This document shows, piece by piece, positions 1 to 11,400 of a DNA stretch of 64,000 bases (position 1 is its first letter; every line of letters starts with the position of its first letter). This DNA comes from Chaetorhynchus papuensis (lineage: Eukaryota > Chordata > Aves > Passeriformes > Rhipiduridae). The DNA lies in assembly GCA_013396525.1 (NCBI GenBank), contig VWYX01000253.1, positions 186,001 through 250,000 of the forward strand. Direction: 5' to 3'. The notes under the pieces are model-generated. The model was not told where the DNA came from. It saw nothing but the letters and a program-made list of their open reading frames with translations, and made no database searches. The translations under genes and the position numbers were made by a program.

Positions 1-3000
1 CTGCTGAGAGCACAAAATCAGGTCCTTTATAGTAGGTTATTAAAGCAGATGACAAACATTAAATGCAGGCCCAGAGTGTGTGGGAAGAGCCAGAGCAGAT
101 CAGCAGCGAGTCATTTCAGGTTCTGCCTCTTCTGTGCGTGGTTACGCGCTGTCATCATCCTTGTGTCACTGAGGTCCCTTGCAGTGATGCCCAAGGTCTG
201 GCATTTGCAAACCACTTGCTGGCAAACAGAAGGATGAGCTGATCCCACTGGATGTCCTGGGGCCAGCACCCCACAGGAATCTGAGGAATGGGGCAGCCGA
301 TTGCCAGTCGGATACACAGAGCCCACGGCAGCATCACGAGCTGCAGTCTGCTCTCCCAGCACATCACTTTCTTCTGGGGCTGTTCCTCCTTTCAGCACAG
401 AAGCCAAGTTCATGCAACCACACACTCAAAACTGCATCCACTACCTCTGGACACATCGATAACCTCTCTTGGCACCTCTGCAAATACTGAGGCACCACAC
501 TGGCATTACTCCCACTTCATGCAGAACATGCTGGGAAGAAGCCAAGTTTTACATCATCTAGAGCCCCTAGGGAAAAATGTAAATCCCGAAAGGCTTGGTA
601 TTTTACCGCGGAGTGCTTTAAGTATGTTCTCTTCACTATTTACAGCCACAGCCCTGAAGATGGGAACAGCTCCGGCGCTCTGCAGACAGTGGCACCAACA
701 GCGACGTCACTGCTTGGCATCTGCCAAGTGACATGGTGACCTCCCAGCCTCCATTGTCACCTGCTGGGGTCTAACCAGGTCCAGCAAACAACCATGTCCC
801 TCATAAAATTTTAGTGCTGGGTCATAACTTACTAATAAGACACCACAAAGACAAGTGGTGATGACACCGAGGTTGGGACCAGGACCAGCAGCAGGTGCCA
901 GGGGTACCCCTGCCTTGTGCCAACCTTGCACCCACAGTCCACTCCATGGGCAGCGCAGAGTTCCAGCAGTGCACTGGACAAACCCACACCTCTGAGAGAA
1001 GAAATCTCCAATTTTCAATCATGTACAAAATTTCTATCTGCTCTGGACCACGGGACAGACTCTTCTAAGGAAGAGCCAGGACACAAAACACTGACATTTT
1101 TAATCAAAACAAAGTGATTTGAAGTGTTAAAAATGACATTTCTTGTTTTGAAGAGCTTATAAATGAATTGTCCTGTTTTAAACTGACATTTCAAAATGAA
1201 AAATGCTTCATTCCAAAGTGGTGATTTAAAGTGATATTTTGCACTTTGATTCTCCCATCTGGAAAACAAAAATCAGAAAATGTCACCAAAAGTGTTGACA
1301 TTTGCCCAGGAAAAAACCATGTATTTTATGCTAAAAAAGAATTTAGAGGTAAGGAAATACTCCTAATTAATGCTGTGGGATGGTCAGCTTGGCCAGGAGC
1401 AGACTGAAGAGCAGCTGGGAGCATCCCATTCGCTGTCCTGACTTTATCCTTGCCCACTGGATGATGAGGGGATGATCCTACTCCAGCCCCTCCACTGCCA
1501 GAAAACCCAGCATGGCTCAATGTGCAAGAAAACCACTGCTCCTCGAGGTGATGTGACAGGACTGTGAGACTCCCTCCTGTAAACCCATATTTAGGTGATC
1601 TCTGGTGATGTTCTGCATGAGCCTTCTCAGAGGGGGATCATGCAATAGCCGGTACTGTTGGAGTCCCTTTGGAGACGTGACAGCCCACTGTGTAAATACT
1701 GATGTCAGCTTGAAGCATGCACTATTTGCTCAACGTCAAAGTAAACAGCTCTCTCAGAGCTGCTCAGTCCTACACCTGAATCCAGAGGCAGTGCGTGCCA
1801 CAGCACTGCATCCAGCCGGGAGTCACCCCCACACAGCCACGCTGCACCGCGGAGGAGCTGTGTCCCAGCTGGACAAGCACACAGCCGTCTTGCCCCATGA
1901 TGGGGCACATCTGGCAGCCCAGATGTGAGGACAGCAGACACAATGCTATTGCAATTCTTGAGACAGTGAGCCTCCAGTGCCAACAAAGCTCCCATGTGCC
2001 TTCCAGCAGAGCAGCCAGGTCCCCATCAGGAGACTCTGGTTTCCTGGCTGCTGCTCCAGCTCTGTCTCCTGCTTCATGCAGAGAGCACAGCCCAGCTCCC
2101 AGGCACCAGGCCCGAGCCCCACAGCACACACCAGAGCTCCTCTGGGGGAGCCCATCTCCAGCTCCTGCCCTTGGGACCCCCCAGGCCATGTGAGGTTTCC
2201 AGGAGACATCCCTAAACCTCTCAGCTGAACCAAAACCCAGGCACTCCACTGGCCGCTCCATCCCACAGAGGACAGCAACACGCTCCCAGTGCAAAGTATA
2301 TTTAGCTCAGAAAGGCTGAGCTGTTTGCTATAGCCAAGGAAGCATAAATAAATCACAGTATTATCAATAATGCAACCCACACTGTCCATGCCACACTCCA
2401 AAGGGAAGCCACCGAGCTGAGCAGAAGGAGCCGCACTGGCGGCCAGGAGAGCATGTGGTTCAGGGGAGCACGAGGACAAGGTGCATCCCCAGTGCTCCAT
2501 GCTGGCAGAGGCACTCAGAGCTCCCACTCATGCCCAAACTCTCATTAGAAAACACAGCTTCACAGAAATTGCTGTTTTGACAGTTATCAACCTCCAGTGT
2601 CGTAAGATTACAACTACAAATGTTTGGTCTGACTTGAGATTTTTCAGCCTGGAATGTCAGAGTGAAATGAAGAGTGGTGTTCTGGCATGTCAAAACACTT
2701 AGTTTTGATTGAACATCTCGATATTCTCCATTCTGTTATGTGCTGTTTGGAATTTTGTGGAATTTTTCATTAACATTTTTTAGCTGCTTTCGCCTTTTGT
2801 GTCTGAGCTGGGACCTGAAGTAACTGTCAAGTTCCCCAGTCTCTCAGACTGTCACTCTTAGTTGCAACCAGTGTGTCAAGAGATGATGGTTCCCCTGTGT
2901 GGGCCCATGTAGGCACATGTGGGCAGGGGCCATCGTCCACAACATCTCACCTGCGCAGGCTCTTTGCTGGGATGTGGCTGTCCCAGCACAGATGAACTCT

Positions 3001-3480
3001 TCCAGGTAAAGGGCACCCACACACTGAACAGCCCCCCAAGCCTGTCCCTGCAGCAAAAGGGATGGCTCTTGAGCAGGAGGAGGAGACTCCTGTTTCCCTG
3101 CCTTGGCACCACGGTATGGACAAACTCATGACTCCAGAATGGGACTGGTACTGCACACGCTCTCCTCTGGGCCACTGAGCCTCTACTCGTGGTGATGGGG
3201 CCATCTGACCTGTGATCATCCTGTGCCCCTCGAGCCACTCCATGAGGAAGCTGGCCCTCAGTGCCACTGCCCTACTCCAGCCTGCTGTTGGCCAGAGGCG
3301 AACCCATCCTGGCTGGAGCTACAGCAGAAAGGGAGGAAGCAGAGGAAGATGAAGGCCCCCATCCCATCCTGTCCTGCTCAAGGCTTTGGCCGCAGGGACA
3401 GCTTGTGCTGAAGGCAGCAGCACCTGGGATCCATGGCCCCTTCCAGGGTAAAGGAGCATCCTTGGCTGCAGGATGTGGAG
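1..3480. other. Intergenic or intronic sequence, no supported gene
   Basis: Open frames here are short, overlap on both strands and show no recognisable domain. I searched the minus strand specifically for a TAFA-family cysteine-rich exon (the mammalian neighbour of PPM1J) and found none. Splice-donor-like sites exist on both strands near 2950 (minus) and 3005 (plus), but neither is attached to a recognisable coding exon. Part of this stretch could be intron or UTR of a minus-strand gene starting in the CpG island to the right. Confidence 0.5.
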
Positions 3481-4017
3481 TCTCCCAGAAAGGTGAGTAG
3501 CTTCGCAGTGCTGGCAAAACAGCACCCCTGACTAGCCCACCCCCGGAGCCGGTGGCCGGACAGGGCCTCACCGGGTCCGAATCCCCGTGCACGGCGCAGC
3601 CCCCGCCGCGGGGTGGGCAAGGACCGGGGCGCCGCCGCTGTCGGAGTCACCGGTAACGGGGCGCTGGGCAGAGCCGGCCCCGAGAAACTCACGGGACCCT
3701 CCCGAGCCTCACACCGGCACCGGGGAGCCCCGGAGGGCGACAAGGGACCGCGACACGCGGGGACCGGGCAGCGACGTACGGCGGCCGGGCGGAGCTGGGA
3801 GCGCTGGCCCCCGCGGCGGAGCCCTGGACCGGCATTCCGGTGCCGCCGGTGCTCGCTGGCACGCCGATCCTGGCGGCTCCTCCGACCCCGGCTCCCCGGC
3901 CCTCGTCGGGGTTCAGCGTTCCCTCGGAGCGGCACCGGGCCGGCGCTCGGCACCACGACGGGAGTCGCCCCGGGGGTCCCGTCTCGTTCCCCCCCGCCAA
4001 ACTTTCCGCACGTACCT

Positions 4018-4095
4018 GCCGGTGGCCTCGGGGCGGGCGGGGGCCGACGCTGCCCATGTCTGGCGGCCGCTCCGCTCCGCCGGGTCAGCGCCGCC
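4018..4095 (-). other. Candidate minus-strand first exon bordering the gap
   Basis: Reading the minus strand, the sequence next to the gap has an ATG at 4057 in an acATGg context. It stays open for 14 codons and then meets a strong splice donor, CAG followed by GTACGTGCGG, near 4016. The encoded start, MGSVGPRPPRGHRQ, resembles no protein I recognise and could simply be untranslated leader. The exon would extend into the gap. The position and strand fit a gene divergent from PPM1J, but no downstream exon can be connected in this window. Confidence 0.3.
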
Positions 4096-4523
4096 NNNNN
4101 NNNNNNNNNNNNNNNNNNNNNNNNNNNNNNNNNNNNNNNNNNNNNNNNNNNNNNNNNNNNNNNNNNNNNNNNNNNNNNNNNNNNNNNNNNNNNNNNNNNN
4201 NNNNNNNNNNNNNNNNNNNNNNNNNNNNNNNNNNNNNNNNNNNNNNNNNNNNNNNNNNNNNNNNNNNNNNNNNNNNNNNNNNNNNNNNNNNNNNNNNNNN
4301 NNNNNNNNNNNNNNNNNNNNNNNNNNNNNNNNNNNNNNNNNNNNNNNNNNNNNNNNNNNNNNNNNNNNNNNNNNNNNNNNNNNNNNNNNNNNNNNNNNNN
4401 NNNNNNNNNNNNNNNNNNNNNNNNNNNNNNNNNNNNNNNNNNNNNNNNNNNNNNNNNNNNNNNNNNNNNNNNNNNNNNNNNNNNNNNNNNNNNNNNNNNN
4501 NNNNNNNNNNNNNNNNNNNNNNN
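4096..4523. other. Assembly gap (428 N)
   Basis: This is a run of 428 undetermined bases inside a GC-rich CpG island. The true length is unknown if the gap was not sized by spanning reads. Bird GC-rich first exons are often lost in this way, so a 5' exon may be hidden here. Confidence 1.
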
Positions 4524-4969
4524 GAGCTCCGAGGGATGTGGAATGGTGCGGGGACGGACGGACAGCCAGCCAGATTGATGGCCCTGGCATTCTCCTCACA
4601 GCATGGGCCTGGTCAGCGCCAATTTACCCAAAAATTAATTTCCCCCGCCAAAAAAGGTGTGATGGTCCCGCAAGCATGGAGGGGTGCTGAATGGTGTGGG
4701 AACGGACAGACAGATGGACCCACTCCTGCAACCCTCTTCTCAAAACGTGAGCCTGTCTTTGGTGTCAACCCAGGCATCTGCCCTGAGGTGACCCACCAGC
4801 TCCTGGGGGACCCACAACCTTGACCTCCTCCCTAGGGGAAGAGTCATCCCAAAATGCACACAGGGATCCAGGGGAGAGTACCCCAGCCCATGACAAGAAT
4901 AGGTTACTTTGCTATTTTGTCCAAGGAAACTGAATTCCTTTTCCCCCTTTATAGAGTCAAAATTGCCAT

Positions 4970-5470
4970 ATGTTAAATTCCAATTAGTTAGACTTGGTTA
5001 CTCAAAAGAAAAAGGAAAAGCTCTACAAGATTAACCCAAACCCCAGTAATAGGATATTAAGGAAATACAAGCATCTCATTCTTCAGATCAAAGGGTTTTA
5101 ATAATAATGACAAAAATCAATATGAAACTGAATTAAATCTGCTGTTTATATTCATCAGGTAATTTGATCAAGAGCCTGCCAATTCAGGTCTCTAGTGCTG
5201 TGATAAGTAAATACAAACATACTACTTTCAGATCACAAAGTTTTAGTGGAATGATCAAGAGCAAATGAAATCAAAGCTATTTTTCACACCAGCCAAATTC
5301 CAATTAAATTAGGCCAGATTATTTAATAAGGAAGCCTACAAAACTCCAGCTCTTTATTGATGTAATGATACAGAAATATAAATTTGTTGCTTTCCAGATC
5401 ACAGCATTTAAATGCAGGGGAAGAATTAAGACTTCAGTAAAACTAGTTTAATTTAAATTCTGCTGGAAGT
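4970..5470. repeat. Three diverged tandem copies of an AT-rich ~155 bp unit
   Basis: A recurring core, cagatca followed by a run ending in tttta or ttaaa, occurs at 5084, 5229 and 5395. Each is preceded by a similar block of the type aaatacaaacat. The block aaattccaatta recurs near 4976 and 5287. Spacing of the core is 145 and 166 bases. Copies are too diverged for a recent microsatellite. No coding potential is seen. Confidence 0.55.
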
Positions 5471-5483
5471 GAACACAGTAATT

Positions 5484-5504
5484 CATCATCATCATCATCA
5501 TCAT
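5484..5504 (+). repeat. (CAT)7 microsatellite
   Basis: Seven perfect CAT triplets lie directly downstream of the diverged ~155 bp tandem units. Confidence 0.95.
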
Positions 5505-7900
5505 CCTGACTTCTTATTGAGTGTCCAGCAGCAGCCTTCAGCCTTGCTCTCTTCCCTGGCTGTGACTCCTCAAGGAGCCCAGTACTTTACTGGATGGGGG
5601 GACCCAAGTTTCCAGTATCCATAACAAGCCAAGTTTGGAAACGAAAGGAACTGCCCAAGAAAATCTTAGCAACGTTCATTATTCTTCTTCTTCTGTATTT
5701 CTACTGTCAGGCAATATCGAATGAGATCAGGAGGGTCCTGAAGACTTTGAGAGCAGAATTGAGAATGAAGATCCCTTGGGAAATATGAAAATGGTATGGA
5801 AGATTTTGAAGCAGCAGAGGGGGAAAAGCCAAGTGACCCAGGGAAGTTAATGTGCCCCCTTCCCCCCTCCTCTTTGCAGGAGGGAGAGGAAAGGGTAAAA
5901 CCCTCTGGGAGTCTGCACCAAATCCAGGTCATCTGCTCTGCAAAACACTGATGTATTCACCTGCAGAGAGGTCACACACATACCCAGAGCAGCAACGCTC
6001 CAAAGGCTTCTCTGCACTCCAGCAGGAACAGACAGGGAATAAAGATGTGTGGTTGCAATCAAATTATCCCTTCAAAGAAATAACAATAAATTCTGAACTT
6101 CCCAATTACATGGAACATGCAAACCTTGGAAACCATTACGAACTGCTTCTTCTGTTGATGAATTATCCAGAGTGCACAGAGCTATTTTCTGAGCTTCACT
6201 GTATTATGCTAATTATAAATTAATATATTACTCATTACACAGTAAGGCTGTACAGTCAACTAATGCACTGCTGTAAAGAGCCTGTTTTAAAACATCCTCT
6301 GGTACTTTTATGATCTAGATGTTTAATTTACTTCTGTTCTGGCTTAAATGCCACCAGCATGTCATTCTTTCACAAAGAAATATCCCTGGCTCCATCCTAC
6401 CTCCTCTGGAGCTCAGCAACCTAGATGAAGGATGAAACTTAGAAAGGCTTTTTCAGTCCTCAGCAGTTACATGAGAAATTAACTAAAATAGTGTAATTTA
6501 AGACTAATTCCTGTGTTACTAATTTTTAAATCATCGTTTATCATGGCAGCAGGCTGGACTGCTTCACCTGAAGCTGTGCCCATGGAAGGTGAGTACCTGA
6601 CACACCCATGCTCAGGGAGGGACACTTTGGGTGAGATGGGGAGGCAGGGAAAGCATGAGCATCCCAGGCAGGACTCCCAGAGGGATGGGAAGAGTGAAGG
6701 GCAGAGTTGCTGGCATCCGAAGTGGCCGTTTACTGGCACTGGCCTCCCCTGCACTCTGACTCAGTCTACAACATCTGCATCCCCAGGCCTTGTGCCAGGC
6801 AACCTTGTGAAGGGGAACATCAGCCTCGCAGATAAGGAGGAAACTTCACATGGATCTGGCTGGCAGGATGAATAGGGGGAAATGGATGCCTCTTTCTTGG
6901 AAAACAGTCTTTAGCATCACATTGTTTCAGGGAACGTTCCTGCAGACTGTTTATTTGTCAGACCATTCTTTCAACATAACGGAAATAACAAATATTGAGC
7001 AGGGTCACAGAAGTCAGCAGTCTGGAAACTGCCAATTCCTTCTTTCCAAGGAAAGCATCCTGGTGACTCAGCAGTACGGGGCAGATTGGCAGTCCCACAG
7101 CAGGGAGACACATTCTCTGGAGAATCCAGTGATTTTCAGCCTGGACGGGGATGCTGTGAGGGGGAAGGAATCAGGAGCTGAGAAGAGGATCTGTGAATGC
7201 TGGAAAGGAACTAGAGAGGTGCTGGCCTCAGGCTGGAAGGGCTGGTTTGGAAGGGACCTTAAAGATCACCTATTTTCAACCCTTCAGGAAGGGTCAGTAA
7301 AGATAACCTAGTTCCAACTCCCCACCATGGGCAGGGATGCCACCCACTAGATCAGGTCCTGAAGGAGTTTAAAAGTGTACTGAAGACCTTAAATCTTGGG
7401 ATTAGAAGGCGGGAATAGAGGTACCACTGAATGACTTCTGTACTGTAATCCTAATAATCTGGTACAATTTGAAGATGTCTGGCTGAAGATGGCTAAAGCC
7501 TGGAGGGCTTCCCAGTGCTGCTTCTGCTTGAAACTTACAATGCACAAGCCCCGTGTTGACAGGAATAAGTGGTTCCTCTCTGAAACTAAGGCACTGGGGC
7601 ACACAAGTCTTAAGAAACAGCCTCAATTTTCCTTTACACTAGGCAAGTACTGTGTTTTTTCACCAGTTTGGTTTTTTTTTTGCTGTCACAGGAGCCCAGA
7701 GGCAGGGAGGTGCTGAGGTCAGGCTGTGCAAGCGATGGTGTTTACGCTGGCGACAATTCCTCTCCCAGCCAGGGAGGATGTGTTGTTCTGGATCAGCTAA
7801 ATCCGCATCCTGCTCACGCTGGAGCGCAGCATCCTGGGTGAAAGGGAGGGAGAGGTTCAGCTTTCAGCCCTCTCACGGTACGTCCCTGCTCCTCCTCAGG
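5505..7900. other. Intergenic sequence upstream of PPM1J
   Basis: Apart from a CR1 fragment near 7240-7366, I see no gene. Short open frames on both strands show no family resemblance and lack consistent splice structure. Confidence 0.5.
7240..7366 (-). mobile_element. CR1 LINE 3' fragment
   Basis: The block ggaagggaccttaaagatca followed by cctagttccaactccccacc and catgggcaggg is the reverse complement of the CR1 3' end typical of birds. The insert appears internally rearranged or partly duplicated: a ttcaacccttcagg block and a second agataacctagttcc block occur in series. Confidence 0.7.
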
Positions 7901-8468
7901 CTGCTGGTTATTAATAGCCCGGCATGGCCGCGCGTGGGCCGAGGAGCGCGGGGGACGGGGGGGTGACAAAGCGCCTGGCGCTGGACGGGGAGGTTGTCCC
8001 GGAGTAGGTGGCTCTGCTGGAGCCTTGGGACGATCCAATTAGGAAACTCACCTGTGGGCAAAACGCGTGGAGAGGGACAGCCCGTCCCCCCGCAGCCCCA
8101 CCTCCAGTAGAGAAAAGACTTTCCAGAGCATTTGCTGCGCCGGGATGGCTCGTGTCCCCGGGGCTCCTGGCGGAGTGCCGGGGCCCTCCCCGGGAGGGCT
8201 CAACCTCCACCCGGCTGCGGGATAACGGCGGGAGGGGTCACTACCCGGGAGGGCTCGTTCTCCGCCGGCTGCGGGATAACGGCGGGCGATGCGCGTACGC
8301 TCTGCGGCGCTGAGCTGCCGCGCCTGGTTCCCGCCCCGCACCGCGGCGGGGCGGGAGGCGGGGCGGGGCGGCGGGCTGGGCTCGGTTCGGCCCGCTCGGC
8401 TCGGTTCGGCCCGCTCGGCTCGGTTCGGCCCGCTCGGCTCGGTTTGGCTCCGCTCGGCCGGGCTCGGG
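7900..8468 (+). promoter_or_regulatory. PPM1J: PPM1J CpG-island promoter and 5' leader
   Basis: A strongly GC- and CpG-rich stretch runs into the PPM1J start codon and continues through exon 1. It includes GC-box-like ggggcggggcgg elements near 8360 and a 19-bp tandem repeat just before the start codon. No TATA box is evident, as usual for island promoters. The exact transcription start cannot be read from sequence alone. Confidence 0.7.
8381..8457 (+). repeat. 19-bp tandem repeat, four copies, in PPM1J leader/promoter
   Basis: The unit ctcggttcggcccgctcgg is repeated perfectly at 8381, 8400 and 8419, with a degenerate fourth copy at 8438. It ends about 12 bases before the PPM1J start codon, so it lies in the promoter or 5' UTR. 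Copy-number variation between individuals is plausible. Confidence 0.9.
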
Positions 8469-11400
8469 ATGCTGCTGCGGGTGCGCGCTGCCGTGGCGCA
8501 GCTGGCGGCGGGGCTGGGCGCGGGCGCGGGTGCGCAGCCCCCCGCAGAACCCCGGGGCGGCGGGGCCGGAGCCGGGGCCGGGCGGGGATCGCCGCCGCCA
8601 GCCGCGTTCTGCCGGCCGGCCTTCCTCCAGCTGACTCCCGAAGAGCTGCGCCGCGCCGACGACCACACGGGGCGGGCGGTGCAGAGCCCCCGCGACGGCC
8701 GCCGCCGCCTGCCCTGGAGCACGGGATACGCAGAGTGAGCGGGGCCGGGAGCGGGCCGGCGGTTGCAGCCTGGGGAGGGCTGGATGGCACCGCTCGGCAC
8801 TGAAGCGGGGACGTGGGGACGAAAGTGGGTCGCGGCGGGCGGTCCCTTTTCCAGCAGCAGCAGCAGCAGCAGCAGCGAGGAGCGGGCGCTGTGGATGCCC
8901 GTGATGGGAGAGCATCAGCGAGGGGCTGTGCTCGCACCGATCCCCGAGGGGTTTAGGCTCTTCTGTCCGTTTTGTTTTCTGCTCTTTCTGCACAACACCC
9001 GCTGTCACCGATGGGGTACCGAGGGCGAAGGAGCTGCGGTGGCTCTGGCAGGACTCGGGGCTTTCCTGGGAGCGGGACTGCTTGAGACTTCCCCTTCAGG
9101 GACCTGATTGTCTTTTCTCACTAGCTGCGCGTTTCACCCCTAACTGAAAGCGGGCGGGAAGGTCAGACTTTGAAGGCTTTTGCTGCTCAGTGCTGTCAGC
9201 CCACTCCCGCATCCCCTCCTCGAGCTGATATTCCCGATATTCTAGAGAGCTTTATGAGACGTTGGTTTGCCCCTGGAGATAGTGGGGTAGGAGCACCCAG
9301 AGGGAAAAAAATCCCCTTTTCTGTGTCCCAAGAGTTCTTTCTGCAAACCACTTGGAAAGTCTGTGCCCAAAGAAAAATCACCCTGTTGTGTTTACAGCTT
9401 CTTCCTGTGAGCAGGTTCTGCAATTTAGACCTGAAATCTGCTGTGTCAGCATAGGCTGGGAAAAGTCATCTTTTTGAATCTTTTTGCAGAAGTTCTGCTG
9501 GTTTCATCATCATCACCTTCTCCCCTGCTTCCCTGAGCCCCCTGCTCCCCCCAAGAGGTGATGGGACATGGGTGAGGCTGTGATTCTGTCTGTGTGTCCC
9601 GGGGGTGTATATCTGAGGCTGGTGCAGGTTTTTGGGCAGTTATTCTGCTTGGGGCAGTGGTGGGACCTTCAGCAAACCCAGTTTATTTCTGGTCACCTCC
9701 CTTTGTAGGTGTGTGGACAACTGCTCCCCCCTGGACCCAGCTGTGGGTGAGACCCAATGCTGCTCCTGGCCCCAGATCAACCCACGCAACTGGTCTGGGA
9801 CACCTGGGACAGGATGCTGTGGGGTGGCATTTGCTGGAACATGATGTGAGAGAAAGGGCCTTTACACCTTTTTTCTTCCTGGCAGGGTGATAAATGCAGG
9901 GAAGAGCCAGCACAATGAGGACCAGGCATGCTGTGAGGTGGTGTTTGTGGAGCGGAGACCCAGCCCAAGGGGCTGGCTGTCGTCCAGAGAAGGCAGCGGG
10001 GAGCTGGATGGGGTGAGAGCCGTGGTGTTCACAAGCAGGGACACGACAGGGAAGATGCCCAGCAGCAGGGCATGAGATGGGACGCGTGGCAATGTGTGCA
10101 CACTGGGGATTCCCTTGGTTCGTGGCCCTTCTCTCTGCCTGCTCCTTCCATCCTCCAGCCCTCATGCCCTGATGGGCTGCAGAGGTGGCTGCTGTGCTGG
10201 CACCATAGTGCCTCCCCTCCGGAGGTTGCCGGAGGCACGAGGTGTCTGGTGCAGGGCTGGGCTCCAGCCAGGGATCAGCTGTGTCCAGACATGCTTGGTC
10301 AGCTGCCCACATCGCTCCTGCCTGCACTGAGACCTGTGAGACTCGTGTCACTGTCCTCAGCTGGTGGTCCCAGCTACTCTGAATTCCCCATCCCATCTGC
10401 TTCCTTGCAGGCTCATTTAACCTTCCCTCTTCTCCCCATAGGGCAGGAAAGGTTTTTATTTCCACTACTGGGCCTTGTTTGATGGCCATGCGGGCAGTGG
10501 TGCTGCTGTCATGGCATCCGAGAGGCTCCACCTGCACATCTGTGAGCAGCTCCGGGACCTCGTGGAGATCCTGCAGGACCCCTCCCCACCTCCCATCTGC
10601 CTCCCTCACGACACAAAGACCGAATCTGCAGATCCAAACCAGATGTCCTATGCAGAGGACCATGGGGAGGTCCTGAATGATGCCGTGCCACGGTTTCACC
10701 TGGAGAAAGCAGTGTCCCATGAGAGCCTGGTGATTGGCGCCATTGAGAACGCCTTTAAGCACATGGTGAGGATCCTCTGCCTGTGGGATCATCTAGTGCA
10801 TCCCCTGGGAGCACCTCTTTGCTGTCTGTGTCTGCATCAGCTTGTCCCCACTGGCAAAAGGCAGCTCTGCAGCAAGGAGGGGACTGCAGGGAGGGCTCCA
10901 AGCACGATGGTCTCAGAGAGGGCTCTGTGATGCCCCGCATTTTGAACTTTCAGAACGCAGAGGCTTTGGGCTACAGGCCTGTGTGGGTGCAGAGGGCTTC
11001 ATTACACTTTGTTCCAGGATGCCCACTACTCCCCTCCTGTCTTGGTCTTTCCTGCCTGTCCCACTGTCCCAGCGAAGCCACATCCCCGGCTGCCCCACAA
11101 GACCCCTGGCCCGTCAAGCCCTACAGCCACTCTGTGGCTATGTGGGGAAAGGTACCCTGGCTGGTCACTGCTTCCCACCTGGAGCTGAGGTGCTGCTGGA
11201 GCAGCCAGGTGCTCTTTGGGGCTGCCCACCTACCCTGCCTACAGCCTCTCTCTGTCTCCCCAGGACGACCAGATCGAGCGGGAGCGGGCATCTCAGCACC
11301 TGGCCGGGGGCTGCTGCGCCCTGGCTGCCATCTACCTCATGGGCAAGTTCTACGTGGCCAACGCTGGTGACAGCAGGTACAGCCCCACAGGGCAGCCCTC

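Larger units (their letters stand above)
3500..4560. promoter_or_regulatory. CpG island containing an assembly gap; probable promoter
   Basis: The sequence on both sides of the gap is very GC- and CpG-rich, unlike the AT-rich DNA starting near 4600. In birds such islands usually mark transcription start sites. The gene that uses it is not certain. By synteny with mammals, a gene divergent from PPM1J (TAFA3) would start about here on the minus strand; that assignment is inference. Confidence 0.6.

Noticed and set aside
1080..1310. Recurring tgacattt words in an AT-rich block
   Set aside because: Four occurrences with irregular spacing and weak partial palindromes; not distinguishable from chance in this composition.
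1946..2527. Possible secreted cysteine-rich protein (TAFA-like) on the minus strand
   Set aside because: I looked for the TAFA cysteine pattern and signal peptide because of synteny. The cysteines here do not fit the spacing and the frame includes repetitive sequence.
3587..4823. Long open frames crossing the N gap
   Set aside because: They are long only because the undetermined bases contain no stop codons and the flanks are GC-rich; several frames on both strands are open at once.
8048..9008. Long minus-strand frames opposite PPM1J exon 1
   Set aside because: Low-complexity Pro/Ala/Arg-rich translations of a CpG island, mirrored by the real PPM1J exon on the plus strand; no splice or domain support.
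9683..10792. 369-codon minus-strand frame opposite PPM1J exons 2 and 3
   Set aside because: It overlaps two well-supported plus-strand exons and the introns between them and shows no recognisable family; a shadow of GC-rich DNA.
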